Source: Sphingopyxis panaciterrulae
Lineage (GTDB): Bacteria; Pseudomonadota; Alphaproteobacteria; Sphingomonadales; Sphingomonadaceae
DNA: 64,000 bases
Assembly: GCF_014199295.1 (NCBI RefSeq)
Contig: NZ_JACIJH010000015.1
Span: forward strand, 45,231-109,230
Direction of reading: 5' to 3'
The notes beneath the pieces were generated by a model, which had not been told where the DNA came from, searched no databases, and saw nothing but the letters and a program-made list of their open reading frames with translations. Both the position numbers and the translations under genes were made by a program. Shown one piece after another: positions 1 to 9,194 of the stretch. How positions within the stretch are numbered: position 1 is the first letter of the stretch; the number at the start of each line of letters is the position of its first letter.

Positions 1-303
1 GTCTTGTGCGGCAACGATCGGTCCATATGGCGCAAAAGCGTCGGCATATTGGATCGTGATCGGCTGGACCGGCACGCGCCCGAAACGGCCGCTGCCGAGA
101 ACGATAACCTGAAACTGGTCGACGTCATGGAAATGGGCGTAGATCGTCGACCCTTCGTCGAGTTGCTGGCCAAGATAGACTTGCGGCCCCGCGTCGAGCT
201 GGTGCCCGCGGCCGAAGAAGTCGTGCACGAGAGCGCGGCCGATGGCATCGCCATTGTCGCGCTCGACTGTCGGCGCCGCCTGAAGCGTGTTTGCGCGCAT
301 CAT
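1..303 (-). CDS. Cupin-like protein, partial (3' end outside window)
   Basis: This minus-strand gene starts at 303 and runs off the left edge, so only 101 codons are visible. The start is ATG-ATG behind an AGGAGAGG-like ribosome site at 304-312. The visible protein contains YAHFHDVDQFQVIVLGSGRFG-like text around residues 54-74 (His-x-His-x-x-Asp, then a glycine-containing strand), which fits the first half of a cupin barrel with a metal-binding His pair. I do not recognise a specific enzyme. It lies 15 bases downstream of fbiC on the same strand, and an inverted repeat matching one upstream of fbiC sits in the gap, so the two genes are probably co-regulated. The cupin assignment is inferred from a short motif and is moderate only. 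Confidence 0.6.
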   Translation of the reverse strand, partial: MMRANTLQAAPTVERDNGDAIGRALVHDFFGRGHQLDAGPQVYLGQQLDEGSTIYAHFHDVDQFQVIVLGSGRFGRVPVQPITIQYADAFAPYGPIVAAQD

Positions 304-316
304 CCTCTCCTATGAA

Positions 317-332
317 CTTTACTCATGTAAAG
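317..332. promoter_or_regulatory. Inverted repeat CTTTAC-N4-GTAAAG, candidate operator
   Basis: The 16 bases read CTTTAC TCAT GTAAAG, a perfect 6-bp inverted repeat with a 4-bp centre. It overlaps the fbiC stop codon (319-321) and ends 14 bases before the start of the cupin-like gene. The same TTTAC-N4-GTAAA core occurs at 2722-2735 in front of fbiC. Five-base arms around a 4-base centre suit a dimeric TetR-like repressor, but that family assignment is inference. It could also act as a weak hairpin at the end of fbiC. Confidence 0.5.
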
Positions 333-2682
333 CAAGATCCGCGTTCGGGTCGGGAGCAGCGGTCCGCAGCTTTCGTGGCGGAGTCTGGATGGGAGCGGTC
401 AGCGGAATAGCAGTGCGTCCGCGAGCCTGTACATCGGATGCGACATCTCCATAGGTCGTCGATCGCTGGCGTGGAATGCGCCCGATATCGTGGATCAGCC
501 TATCCATCGCCGCCGGCGACATCTCCTGGCCGTGCTGCGTTCCCGCAGCGCGCGAGATGCTCTCGTTCATCAGCGTGCCCCCCAGATCATTGACCCCCGC
601 AGCGAGGCATGCGGCGACGCCGCCCGATCCCAGCTTGACCCAGCTCGCCTGGATCGAGGTCAGGTGGGGGTGAAGGGCGAGGCGGGCGATCGCATGCATC
701 AGCAGAACCTCGCGAAACGTCGGCCCCAGCCGCGCGCGGCCGCGCATCGCGATCGGCGCCTCCATATGGACGAAGGGCAGAGGGACAAATTCGGTGAAGC
801 CGCCCGAACGTTGCTGCTGGTCGCGAATGCGGAGCAGGTGACGGGCCCAGTGCCGCGGGTTGTCGACATGGCCGAACATGATCGTTGCGGTGCTTTGGAG
901 GCCGATGCGGTGCGCTGCCGCCATCACCTCAAGCCATTGCGCGCTGTCGAGCTTGTCCGGACAGATGATCCGGCGCACCTCATCGTCGAGGATTTCGGCC
1001 GCAGTGCCGGGAAGCGTGTTCAGGCCCGCGTCGCGCAGCCGCGCAAGATAGTCGTCCAGCGATAGCCCGAGCGTATTCGCGCCGTGCATGATTTCGAGTG
1101 GCGAGAAAGCGTGGATGTGAATGTCCGGTACGGCTTCGCGCACGGTGTGAAGCAGCGCCAGGTAAGTCTCGCCGGTGTAGGAGGGATGGATTCCGCCCTG
1201 GAGACAAACCTCGGTCGCGCCGCGCTCCCACGCCTCGCGCGCGCGCCGCGCGACTTCGGACAGATCGAGATCATAGGGTCGATCGTTGGCGGCCGCTCGC
1301 GCCCCTTTGGAAAAGGCGCAGAAGCCGCATTTGTAAGTACAGATATTGGTATAGTTGATATTGCGGTTGACCACATAGGTCACCGTTTCGCCCTGGATCC
1401 GCGTCCGCAGCGCATCGGCTGCGGCGCAGACCCGGTCGATCTCGGCGCCGCGGGCGGCGAAGAGCCGGACGATCTCTTCTTCGTCGGGCGACGTACCGGC
1501 CAGCGCGCGCTCGACGATCATCGCTATGTCGTGCGAAATCGGCGCCCCCTGGGTGCGGATGGCGGGCGGTGCGATCATTGTCCCCGGTGCCCAGCGATCG
1601 TCGCGTGCATAGCCTTCGCCGTCCATCGCGCGAAGCGTCGCGGATATCATCGCCGGATCGAGCCAACGATCCATATTCTGAGCGAACGCGGGATAGATGG
1701 GCAGTCGGCGTACGAGTGTCAGGCCCGCGGCTTCGGTCGCGCGCGTCAGAACGGGCAGCTCCGGCCATGCACGTTCGGGATTGACGTGGTCGGGCGTTAC
1801 CGGCGAAATTCCACCCCAATCATTGATCCCGGCATCGAGCAGCCGGCCGAAATCGTCCGACGAAAGATTCGGCGGTGCCTGGATATTCGCTTTCGGACCC
1901 AAAATCCGCCGGGCGGTCGCGATGGTCCACAGCAGATCGTCGAGATCGGGTTCGGGCGCTCCGGCCATCGGCGTGCGCGGTTTGGCGCGGAAGTTCTGGA
2001 CGATGACTTCCTGGATGTGCCCATAGCGCGTGTGCAATTCGTTGATCGCGTCGAGCGTATCGATGCGTTCCTGCCGCGTCTCGCCGATGCCGATCAATAT
2101 TCCCGTCGTGAACGGGATCGACAGTTCGCCCGCCCAGCGCAGCGTCTCGAGTCGCCGGGCTGGAAGCTTGTCGGGCGAGCGATAGTGCGGACCGCCCTTC
2201 GCGCACAGGCGCTCAGACACCGACTCCAGCATCAGCCCCATCGATGCGGCGACGGGGCGCAGCGTGGCGAGTTCATCGCTCGACATGACCCCGGCGTTGA
2301 TGTGCGGCAGCAATCCCGTCTCGTCGCGCACCGCCGCGCACATGTCGCGGAGATAGGACAGGGTCGATGGATGTCCGAGCGCCTCGAGTTCGGCGCGCGC
2401 CGATGGAAAGCGATCCTCGGGCCTGTCGCCCAGCGTAAAGAGGGCTTCGGTGCAGCCCGCGTCGCGTCCGGCGATGGCGATGGCGATGACCTCGGCCCGG
2501 GTCAGATAGGCGGCCTGCCCTTTGCGCGGATGCTGGGCAAAAGTGCAATAATGGCAGCGATCGCGGCAAAGCTGCGTGAGCGGAATGAAGACCTTCGGCG
2601 ACCAGGTCTGGATCGATCCGTGACCGCTGGTGCGGAGCTGCCTGGCATGCTGCAGCAGAGTTTCAACTGAATTCGTCATCAT
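319..2682 (-). CDS. fbiC: FO synthase (7,8-didemethyl-8-hydroxy-5-deazariboflavin synthase), CofG-CofH fusion
   Basis: The 787-residue protein has two radical-SAM domains in the FbiC order. The N-terminal CofG-like half carries CRDRCHYC (Cys39, Cys43, Cys46), and the C-terminal CofH-like half carries CTYKCGFC (Cys448, Cys452, Cys455). FbiC joins the ribityl-uracil precursor to tyrosine to give FO, the deazaflavin chromophore of F420 and of some photolyases. Length is slightly below typical actinobacterial FbiC. The start is the first of two adjacent ATG codons. No other F420 gene (CofC, CofD, FbiB types) lies in the window, so FO may be the end product or the rest may be elsewhere. The gene is followed by a cupin-like gene and both share an inverted repeat. 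Confidence 0.93.
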   Translation of the reverse strand: MMTNSVETLLQHARQLRTSGHGSIQTWSPKVFIPLTQLCRDRCHYCTFAQHPRKGQAAYLTRAEVIAIAIAGRDAGCTEALFTLGDRPEDRFPSARAELEALGHPSTLSYLRDMCAAVRDETGLLPHINAGVMSSDELATLRPVAASMGLMLESVSERLCAKGGPHYRSPDKLPARRLETLRWAGELSIPFTTGILIGIGETRQERIDTLDAINELHTRYGHIQEVIVQNFRAKPRTPMAGAPEPDLDDLLWTIATARRILGPKANIQAPPNLSSDDFGRLLDAGINDWGGISPVTPDHVNPERAWPELPVLTRATEAAGLTLVRRLPIYPAFAQNMDRWLDPAMISATLRAMDGEGYARDDRWAPGTMIAPPAIRTQGAPISHDIAMIVERALAGTSPDEEEIVRLFAARGAEIDRVCAAADALRTRIQGETVTYVVNRNINYTNICTYKCGFCAFSKGARAAANDRPYDLDLSEVARRAREAWERGATEVCLQGGIHPSYTGETYLALLHTVREAVPDIHIHAFSPLEIMHGANTLGLSLDDYLARLRDAGLNTLPGTAAEILDDEVRRIICPDKLDSAQWLEVMAAAHRIGLQSTATIMFGHVDNPRHWARHLLRIRDQQQRSGGFTEFVPLPFVHMEAPIAMRGRARLGPTFREVLLMHAIARLALHPHLTSIQASWVKLGSGGVAACLAAGVNDLGGTLMNESISRAAGTQHGQEMSPAAMDRLIHDIGRIPRQRSTTYGDVASDVQARGRTAIPLTAPIQTPPRKLRTAAPDPNADLALHE

Positions 2683-2720
2683 TCCCTATCCGTTTGGGTG
2701 CCGCAGACTATCACCGATTT

Positions 2721-2736
2721 GTTTACATGCGTAAAG
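2721..2736. promoter_or_regulatory. Inverted repeat TTTAC-N4-GTAAA upstream of fbiC, candidate operator
   Basis: The bases read G TTTAC ATGC GTAAA G, 38 bases upstream of the fbiC start. It matches the repeat at 317-332 in arms and spacing and differs only in the 4-base centre and the first flanking base. Two copies, one before each of two co-directional genes, make a shared transcription factor likely. The regulator is not identifiable in the window. Confidence 0.55.
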
Positions 2737-2862
2737 TCATGATGCTGCACGGGTCGTCCATTATCGCAGATGGATCTATTTTTCAGCCAAAATCCATACC
2801 TTCAAGGAAGCGCGAGTCGGTATGTGATGTCAAAGCCACTCGCGATTGTGGCGGCCTTTTGC

Positions 2863-2876
2863 TTGACACATGACAA
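2863..2876. promoter_or_regulatory. Imperfect TTGAC-N4-GACAA element upstream of the aldehyde dehydrogenase
   Basis: The bases read TTGAC ACAT GACAA, an inverted repeat with one mismatched arm position, 55 bases before the chosen start of the acetaldehyde dehydrogenase. The 5-4-5 geometry matches the fbiC-side repeats and the perfect palindrome at 10671-10688. The TTGACA part could simply be a sigma-70 -35 box. Regulatory function is inference. Confidence 0.3.
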
Positions 2877-2931
2877 TTGAATGGTCACATCGGCAAGCGG
2901 GACGAAACGGCATCTGGGAGAAGTTGTCAAA

Positions 2932-3873
2932 ATGGGTGCCAGGGCAAAAGTTGCGATATTGGGTTCGGGCAATATCGGTACCGACCTGATGGTCAAGATC
3001 ATGCGCTTGTCCGAGCGTCTGGAGATGGCCGCCATGGTCGGCGTCGATCCGGCTTCCGAGGGGCTGGCGCGCGCCGAACGGCTGGGGATTTTTACCACAT
3101 CGAAGGGCCTGGACGGGCTTTTGGCGTCCGACCTGTTTTCAGCGATCGATATCGTGTTCGACGCGACGACCGCGTCGGCGCACGCGGCCCACGACCGCGT
3201 TTTGCAACAGCATGGGAAGCGGGTCATCGATCTGACGCCCGCCGCGCTTGGCCCCTTCAACGTCCCGTCGGTGAATGGCGCGGCCAGTCTCGATCGGCCC
3301 AACGTCAACATGGTCACATGCGGTGGGCAGGCGACCATTCCGATCGTGGTGGCCGTAAACCGCATATCTCCGGTTCTATATGGCGAAATCGTTGCGTCGA
3401 TCGCGTCCCGATCGGCCGGCCCCGGAACACGTGCGAACATCGACGAGTTCACCGAAACGACTGCGCGTGGGATAATCGAAATCGGCGGAGCGAAGCACGC
3501 GAAGGCGATCATCATCCTGAATCCCGCCGAACCGCCGCTTGTCATGCGGGATACGGTCTATTGTCTTTGCGCAGAGGCCGACGAGCGGGCCATTGAAGCG
3601 TCGGTCCATGCAATGGTCGATGAGGTGCAGAGCTTCGTGCCAGGATACAGGCTCAAACAGGCGGTGCAGTTCGAGCGGATCGGGCACAACAGCCCGATCA
3701 GGATACCGGATCTGGACGCCGAGTTTTCCGGGCTGAAGGTTACCGTGTTCCTCGAGGTCGAGGGCGCGGCTCATTACCTTCCGGCCTATGCGGGCAATCT
3801 CGACATCATGACGTCGGCGGCATTGAGGACGGCGGAGCTGATCGCCAACCGGATGAAGGAAGCCGCGTCATGA
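2932..3873 (+). CDS. mhpF: Acetaldehyde dehydrogenase (acylating)
   Basis: It converts acetaldehyde, CoA and NAD+ to acetyl-CoA, the last step of meta-cleavage pathways, normally in a channelled complex with 4-hydroxy-2-oxovalerate aldolase, which is the next gene. The N-terminus has a Rossmann motif ([12 protein letters not shown]), and the catalytic cysteine is Cys130 in [12 protein letters not shown]. The chosen start gives 313 residues, usual for the family. An in-frame ATG at 2881 would add 17 residues of poor similarity, while the 2932 start has GGGAG 11 bases upstream. The stop overlaps the next start (ATGA), indicating translational coupling. No ring-cleavage dioxygenase, hydrolase or hydratase lies nearby, so the pathway's upper part is elsewhere. 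Confidence 0.93.
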   Translation: MGARAKVAILGSGNIGTDLMVKIMRLSERLEMAAMVGVDPASEGLARAERLGIFTTSKGLDGLLASDLFSAIDIVFDATTASAHAAHDRVLQQHGKRVIDLTPAALGPFNVPSVNGAASLDRPNVNMVTCGGQATIPIVVAVNRISPVLYGEIVASIASRSAGPGTRANIDEFTETTARGIIEIGGAKHAKAIIILNPAEPPLVMRDTVYCLCAEADERAIEASVHAMVDEVQSFVPGYRLKQAVQFERIGHNSPIRIPDLDAEFSGLKVTVFLEVEGAAHYLPAYAGNLDIMTSAALRTAELIANRMKEAAS

Positions 3874-4901
3874 ATGCCGTAACCTCCAAGCTCTATATTC
3901 AGGACGTCACCCTCCGCGATGGCATGCACGCCATTCGGCACCGTTACAGCCTCGATCAAGTCCAGGCGATTGCGAAAGCGCTGGACACGGCGAAGGTCGA
4001 CGCGATCGAGATTGCACATGGCGATGGGCTTGGAGGATCGTCGCTGAATTACGGCTTCGGTGCTCACACGGACTGGGACTGGATCGCGGCGGTCGCCGAT
4101 GTCCTCGACCATAGTATTTTGACGACATTGCTCCTCCCGGGCATTGGTACGGTCGAGGACCTCAAACACGCCTTCGACCTTGGCGTAGGTTCGGTTCGCG
4201 TCGCCACGCATTGCACCGAAGCCGATGTCTCCAAACAGCATATCGAGGCTGCGCGCAAACTCGGGATGGATGTGTCGGGCTTTTTGATGATGAGCCACAT
4301 GTCGCCGCCGGACAAGCTGGCCGAGCAAGCCAAGCTAATGGAAGCCTATGGTGCGCACTGCGTCTATGTGACCGACAGCGGTGGTGCGCTGACCACTGAC
4401 ATGGTGGCCGAACGCTTCGCCGCGTACGACCGGGCGCTGAAACCGGAAACCCAGCGCGGCATCCACGCCCATCACAACCTCAGCCTGGGCGTCGCCAATT
4501 CGGTGGTCGCGGTGCAGAATGGTGCGATCCGTGTGGATGCATCGCTTGCCGGCATGGGGGCGGGAGCGGGCAATGCGCCGCTCGAAGTCTTCATAGCCGT
4601 CGCAGACATATATGGATGGTCGCATGGCACCGATCTTTTTACATTGATGGATGCCGCCGACGAATTGGTCCGGCCGCTTCAGGATCGACCCGTACGCGTC
4701 GATCGCGAAACCTTGAGTCTCGGCTATGCGGGGGTTTATTCGAGCTTCCTGCGCCACGCCGAGACGGCTGCCGTGGCCCATGACCTCGACGTCAGGGAAA
4801 TTCTGATTGAACTGGGACGCCGGCGCATGGTCGGCGGCCAGGAGGATATGATATTCGACGTGGCGCTCGACCTGGTCCAGCAACGCGAGCGATCGGCCTG
4901 A
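3870..4901 (+). CDS. mhpE: 4-hydroxy-2-oxovalerate aldolase
   Basis: This class II, divalent-metal aldolase splits 4-hydroxy-2-oxovalerate into pyruvate and acetaldehyde and passes the aldehyde to the dehydrogenase encoded just upstream. The 343-residue length is typical. The start of the TIM barrel reads [14 protein letters not shown], with the Arg-Asp pair and His expected for this family, and the metal-binding [12 protein letters not shown] sequence is near residues 199-210. The ATG overlaps the dehydrogenase stop by four bases. Such pairs end catechol, phenylpropionate and steroid-ring meta-cleavage pathways; which substrate applies here cannot be read from these two genes. Confidence 0.94.
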   Translation: MNAVTSKLYIQDVTLRDGMHAIRHRYSLDQVQAIAKALDTAKVDAIEIAHGDGLGGSSLNYGFGAHTDWDWIAAVADVLDHSILTTLLLPGIGTVEDLKHAFDLGVGSVRVATHCTEADVSKQHIEAARKLGMDVSGFLMMSHMSPPDKLAEQAKLMEAYGAHCVYVTDSGGALTTDMVAERFAAYDRALKPETQRGIHAHHNLSLGVANSVVAVQNGAIRVDASLAGMGAGAGNAPLEVFIAVADIYGWSHGTDLFTLMDAADELVRPLQDRPVRVDRETLSLGYAGVYSSFLRHAETAAVAHDLDVREILIELGRRRMVGGQEDMIFDVALDLVQQRERSA

Positions 4902-5032
4902 CGAGTTCTTGGGGCTAGGGGACTGTAACCGAACCAACAAATCCGTTCGCATCAAGCGAAGTCGAGATGCCCATCGTCAGCGCGCGCCTTCGGAATGTCT
5001 CGGCTTCGCTCGACACGAACGGGTTGGATTGA

Positions 5033-6337
5033 TCAATCCGCGAACAGCAAAACCGGCGTTTCGATCAGCTTCTTGAGCGCCTGCACATAGCTCGCCGCGT
5101 CCCAGCCATCGACCACACGGTGGTCGCAGCTGATCGACAGGTTCATGAACTTCGCGCGGCGGATCTCGTCGCCCCCCTGAGGATTTTTGGCGAAGACGGG
5201 GCGCTCGACGATCTTGTTCGGGCCGATGATCGCCACTTCGGGCCGGTTGATCACCGGGGTGGTCGCGATCCCGCCGAGTGGGCCGAGCGAGGTGATGGTC
5301 AGCGTACCGCCGGTCAGCTCCTCGACCTTCGCCTTGCCGGTGCGCGCGGCTTCGGCAAGGCGCGTGATCTCGCTCGCGAGCTGCCACACATTCTTGTCCT
5401 GCGCGTCGCGGATGACCGGAACCATCAGGCCCGCGTCGGTCTGCGTCGCCATGCCCAGATGCACCGCACCGTACCGCGTCACGACGCCACCTTCGTCGTC
5501 GTAACGCGCGTTGATCATCGGAAACTGCGGAATGGTACGGCAGATCGCGACGATCAGGAAGGGCAGCATCGTCAGCTTCGGCCGCCCGCCGCGGTTGGCG
5601 TTGAGGTCGGCGCGCATCTCTTCGAGCGCGGTGACGTCCATTTCCTCGACATAGGTGAAGTGCGGGATCGCACGCTTCGACGCCGCCATATTCTCGGCGA
5701 TCTTGCGGCGCATGCCGATGACCTTGACCGGTTCGTCGGCGCGCGCGCGGCTGGCGCCGGGCGCATGATAGCCCTGCCCACCGCCGTAGCGCAGGAAGGC
5801 ATCGAGATCGGCGTGGCGGATGCGGTCGCCTTCGGCCTGAACCTGCGAAAGGTCGACACCGAGGTCCTTGGCGCGGGCGCGGACGGCCGGCGATGCGAGC
5901 ACGGCGCGGCTGTGCTCGGCGGCGGCGGGCACCGGGGCCGGTGCCGGAGCGGGCGCCGGCGCCGGCGCCGGCGCGGGAGCGGCCACCGTGGCAGCGACCT
6001 CGGCCACCGAAATCTCCTCAGCACCCGGCGTTTCCGCAACGACCTCCTGTTCCGCCCGCGTATCAGCCGGCGGCGCTTCGGCATCGCCGTCGGTCTCGAT
6101 CACGGCGAGCGTCGAACCAATCGGGATCAGGTCGCCGACCTCGCCCGCCAGTTCGACGACGATCCCCGAAACCGGCGATTCCATTTCGACGGTCGCCTTG
6201 TCGGTCATCATGTCGGCAAGCTGCGCATCTTCCTCGACGCGCTCGCCTACACGCACGTGCCAGGCGACGATCTCGGCTTCGGCAATGCCTTCGCCGATAT
6301 CGGGCAGACGGAATGAATAACGGGCCATTTCAGTCAT
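5033..6337 (-). CDS. bkdB: Dihydrolipoyl acyltransferase, E2 of a branched-chain 2-oxoacid dehydrogenase complex
   Basis: E2 transfers the acyl group from E1 to CoA through a swinging lipoyl arm. Domains in order: a lipoyl domain (residues 1-80, lipoyl lysine in DKATVEME), a long Ala/Pro linker (about 105-140), a small E1/E3-binding domain (about 145-185), and the catalytic acyltransferase domain ending with the active-site sequence CDHRVVDGWDA. An ATG at 6337 overlaps the E1 beta stop. A second in-frame ATG at 6328 (MARYSF) is better spaced from the GAGGA at 6338-6342 and may be the true start. It is the third gene of the E1 alpha - E1 beta - E2 operon. No E3 (lipoamide dehydrogenase) gene follows. 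Confidence 0.92.
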   Translation of the reverse strand: MTEMARYSFRLPDIGEGIAEAEIVAWHVRVGERVEEDAQLADMMTDKATVEMESPVSGIVVELAGEVGDLIPIGSTLAVIETDGDAEAPPADTRAEQEVVAETPGAEEISVAEVAATVAAPAPAPAPAPAPAPAPVPAAAEHSRAVLASPAVRARAKDLGVDLSQVQAEGDRIRHADLDAFLRYGGGQGYHAPGASRARADEPVKVIGMRRKIAENMAASKRAIPHFTYVEEMDVTALEEMRADLNANRGGRPKLTMLPFLIVAICRTIPQFPMINARYDDEGGVVTRYGAVHLGMATQTDAGLMVPVIRDAQDKNVWQLASEITRLAEAARTGKAKVEELTGGTLTITSLGPLGGIATTPVINRPEVAIIGPNKIVERPVFAKNPQGGDEIRRAKFMNLSISCDHRVVDGWDAASYVQALKKLIETPVLLFAD

Positions 6338-7346
6338 TCCTCATGACGCGGCGAAGGGCTTTGATGAGCCGGTCAGGACCCGGAAAATAATCCCATTCGA
6401 ATGCATGGGGGTAAGGTGTGTCCCATCCGCAGACGCGCTCGATCGGGGCTTCGAGATGATAAAAGCAGCGTTCCTGGACGAGCGCCGACAACTCACCGCC
6501 GAAACCGCCGAAACGCGATGCCTCGTGCAGGATGACGCAGCGTCCGGTCTTCTTCACCGATGCGACGATCGTATCGATATCGAGCGGGACGATCGAGCGC
6601 AGGTCGATGAGTTCGGCATCGATGCCGCTTTCCTCAATAGCCGCGCGTGCGACATGCACCATCGTGCCATAGGCGAGGACGGTTGCGGCCTCGCCTTCGC
6701 GAACGCGCGCCGCCGTGCCTAGCGGGATTCGATACAATCCTTCCGGGACCTCGGCCGCCGGGTTGCCCTGCCAGGTCGGAACGGGACGGTCGTGGCGCCC
6801 GTCGAAGGGACCATTGTAGAGCCGCTTGGGCTCCAGGAAGATCACGGGATCGTCGTCCTCGATCGCCGAAATCAGCAGCCCCTTCGCATCAAAGGGCGTC
6901 GAGGGGATCACCGTCTTTAGGCCGGTAATATGGGCGAAGATCGCTTCGGGTGACTGGCTGTGCGTCTGCCCCCCAAATATGCCGCCGCCGTAGGGAGACC
7001 GTACCGTGAGCGGCGCCCAGAACTCTCCAGCCGAGCGGTAGCGCAGGCGAGCCGCCTCGGAAACGAGCTGGTCGAAGGCGGGAAGTATGTAATCGGCAAA
7101 CTGAATTTCGGGAACGGGTCGCAATCCATATGCGGCCATTCCGATCGCCGCGGCGACAATGCCGCCTTCCGAAATGGGAGCGTCGAAGCAGCGTTCGAGA
7201 CCGAAGCGCGACTGGAGTCCGTCGGTTACCCGAAACACGCCGCCGAAATAGCCGACATCCTGGCCGAAAATGAGGACATCGGGATCGTTGGCGAGCTTCT
7301 CGGCGAGCGCGCTGTTCAGCGCCTGTAACATTGTCATCGTCGGCAT
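6330..7346 (-). CDS. bkdA2: 2-oxoisovalerate dehydrogenase E1 beta subunit
   Basis: This 338-residue protein is the beta half of the thiamine-diphosphate E1 decarboxylase. The N-terminus (TMLQALNSALAEKLANDPD, then FGQDVGYFGGVFRVTDGL) and the stretch APISEGGIVAAAIGMAAYGLRPVPEIQFADYI (partly quoted) are the conserved transketolase-like E1 beta core. The start is the ATG at 7346, two bases after the E1 alpha stop. An open frame extends upstream of it, but that part is antisense to good E1 alpha sequence and is not coding. The divergent Lrp-family gene beside this operon supports a branched-chain acid role rather than pyruvate. Confidence 0.92.
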   Translation of the reverse strand: MPTMTMLQALNSALAEKLANDPDVLIFGQDVGYFGGVFRVTDGLQSRFGLERCFDAPISEGGIVAAAIGMAAYGLRPVPEIQFADYILPAFDQLVSEAARLRYRSAGEFWAPLTVRSPYGGGIFGGQTHSQSPEAIFAHITGLKTVIPSTPFDAKGLLISAIEDDDPVIFLEPKRLYNGPFDGRHDRPVPTWQGNPAAEVPEGLYRIPLGTAARVREGEAATVLAYGTMVHVARAAIEESGIDAELIDLRSIVPLDIDTIVASVKKTGRCVILHEASRFGGFGGELSALVQERCFYHLEAPIERVCGWDTPYPHAFEWDYFPGPDRLIKALRRVMRND

Positions 7347-7348
7347 GG

Positions 7349-8617
7349 TTAGATCCCAAGCTCGCGCCGCTGTTCGATCACACGCCAGTCGGGCTCCTTG
7401 AAAACGCCCTCGAACATCTCCGAAACGGGGGGCTTCGATACGCCGAGCGTCCCGACCGCTTCGCCTGTCTTGATTGCGGCGCGCACCTCGACCTCGATCG
7501 CATCGGACAGTGCGTCGTGTTTTTCGGCATCCCAGGCGCCCGTGGCATAGAGATGCTGCGTCAATCGATCCACCGGGTCGCCGAGTGGCCAGAGGGAAGC
7601 TTCCTCGACGGGCCGGTAGCGTGTCGGATCGTCGCTCGTCGAATGCCCGTCGGCCCGATAGGTGAAAAGCTCGATCAGCGTCGGCCCGCAATTGTGGCGC
7701 GCGCGTTCGGCGGCCCACGCCGTCGCCGCCCAGACGGCGAGAAAGTCATTGCCATCGACCCGCAGTCCCGGAATGCCGTAGGCCAGTGCCTTGGCGGCGA
7801 AGGTCGTCGTTTCAGCGCCCGCTATCCCCGAAAAGCTGGAAATCGCCCACTGATTGTTGGTGACGCAAAGGATGACAGGGGCGCGATAGACCGCCGCAAA
7901 GGTCAACGCTTCATGGAAGTCGCCCTCGGCGGTCGTTCCTTCGCCGATCATCCCGAGCGCGATCGCTTTTCCGCGGCGATAGGCCGAGGCCATGGCCCAG
8001 CCAACGGCATGGCCGAAGCGGCTTCCGACATTCCCTGACAGCGAGTAGAATCCATAGTCGCGCGCCGAATAAAGGATCGGCAGCTGACGGCCCCGCAACG
8101 GATCGGCCGCATTCGAGAATATCTGGTTGATCAGCTTATCCAATGGATAGCCTCGCGCCATCAGCCAGCCGAGCATGCGATAGGTGGGAAAGCACATGTC
8201 GTCGGCGCCGAGCACCATGCTTTGGGCGACGGCGATGGCCTCCTCGCCGGTGCATTTCATATAGAAGCTCGTCTTGCCTTGGCGGTGCGCACGAAACAGG
8301 CGATCGTCGAAGGCGCGCGTCCGCATCATTGCCGTCAGTCCGGCGATGAGCGCTTCGCTGTCCAGATACGGATTCCACGGCCCCACGGCCGCATTCTGGT
8401 CGTCCAGGATGCGAATAAGGCCATAGGGGAGGTGGCGAAGGCCGGACTCGTCGGCGTCGATGGACGGCTTCGCAATCTCACCCGCATCGCTGAACCGCAA
8501 GTGCGAAAAGCTGGGAATCTCGCCAGGGCGCGCAACAGGGTTCGGGATGTGGAGGCGCAGGGCCTCGCTGTTTGATAAGATCGACACGCGATGTGATATA
8601 TATTGCGCAGAGTGCAA
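7349..8617 (-). CDS. bkdA1: 2-oxoisovalerate dehydrogenase E1 alpha subunit
   Basis: The alpha half of E1 binds thiamine diphosphate: the motif around residues 220-250 reads GEGTTAEGDFHEAL then NNQWAIS, with GEG where many homologues have GDG. The phosphorylation-loop-like sequence YRADGHSTSDDPTRYR follows. The full open frame of 422 residues begins with a TTG at 8617. There is no ATG before residue 97, and a GTG at 8587 is the other candidate start, so the true N-terminus is uncertain. First gene of a three-gene operon transcribed away from an Lrp/AsnC regulator, which is the usual bkd arrangement. Confidence 0.9.
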   Translation of the reverse strand: MHSAQYISHRVSILSNSEALRLHIPNPVARPGEIPSFSHLRFSDAGEIAKPSIDADESGLRHLPYGLIRILDDQNAAVGPWNPYLDSEALIAGLTAMMRTRAFDDRLFRAHRQGKTSFYMKCTGEEAIAVAQSMVLGADDMCFPTYRMLGWLMARGYPLDKLINQIFSNAADPLRGRQLPILYSARDYGFYSLSGNVGSRFGHAVGWAMASAYRRGKAIALGMIGEGTTAEGDFHEALTFAAVYRAPVILCVTNNQWAISSFSGIAGAETTTFAAKALAYGIPGLRVDGNDFLAVWAATAWAAERARHNCGPTLIELFTYRADGHSTSDDPTRYRPVEEASLWPLGDPVDRLTQHLYATGAWDAEKHDALSDAIEVEVRAAIKTGEAVGTLGVSKPPVSEMFEGVFKEPDWRVIEQRRELGI

Positions 8618-8718
8618 TCGCTTTGCAAGATTGCCTCGATATGGGCGAAGTATTAAAATTTCATCCTAATAATTATTCCATTTCGAGTTTATAGTTCCAA
8701 CAGATGCAAGGGGCGGCG

Positions 8719-9183
8719 ATGACGGCAAAAATTGACGCGTTCGATCGAAAGATCCTGAAGTGCCTGCAGACCGAACCCCAACTGTCGATGGTCGACCTCG
8801 CCGAACGGGTCGGCCTTTCGCACACTCCTTGCTGGCGGCGATTGCGGCGTATGGAGAATGCCGGCCTGATCATGGGGCGGCCGGTAATCCTTAATCCCGT
8901 CGCGCTCGGTTATCCGGTCAATGTTTTTGCGAACATCAAGATACGCAATCATGATGAGGCGATCCTCGAACAGTTCGAGGATGTGGTCCGTGGCCACGCC
9001 GAAATCGTTGAATGTTTCTCGATGAGCGGCGACAGCGACTATGTTCTCCGCATCGTCGCGCGAAGCATTGAAGATTACGAGCGCTTCCTGAAAAAGGTCC
9101 TTCTGCACCTCCCCGGCGTGGGCTCGATCAACTCGAGCTTTTCGCTGAAGCAGGTGAAGATGACGACGGCGATCCCGATCTGA
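8719..9183 (+). CDS. Lrp/AsnC-family transcriptional regulator (BkdR-like)
   Basis: The 154-residue protein has the family's N-terminal winged helix (IDAFDRKILKCLQTEPQLSM, then DLAERVGLSHTPCWRRLRRM) and a C-terminal ligand-binding RAM domain (VECFSMSGDSDYVLRIVARS, LPGVGSINSSFSLKQVK). The chosen ATG at 8719 follows AAGGGG; an earlier ATG at 8704 lacks a site. It is divergent from the branched-chain dehydrogenase operon with an AT-rich gap of about 100 bases. In the established bkd paradigm the Lrp-like BkdR activates the operon in response to branched-chain amino acids, and the same role is inferred here from position. Confidence 0.9.
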   Translation: MTAKIDAFDRKILKCLQTEPQLSMVDLAERVGLSHTPCWRRLRRMENAGLIMGRPVILNPVALGYPVNVFANIKIRNHDEAILEQFEDVVRGHAEIVECFSMSGDSDYVLRIVARSIEDYERFLKKVLLHLPGVGSINSSFSLKQVKMTTAIPI

Positions 9184-9194
9184 TTCCCGCAGGG

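Noticed and set aside
1084..2670. Long open frame on the plus strand opposite fbiC
   Set aside because: It is antisense to a complete radical-SAM gene and its translation is arginine/glycine-rich without domains. Similar long antisense frames occur opposite the lasso isopeptidase, the thiolase gene, the ParB-like gene and dnaE2; all are effects of high GC content.
2881..2931. Longer N-terminus of the acetaldehyde dehydrogenase from the ATG at 2881
   Set aside because: The extra 17 residues do not resemble the family and the ATG at 2932 matches the usual start just before the Rossmann motif.
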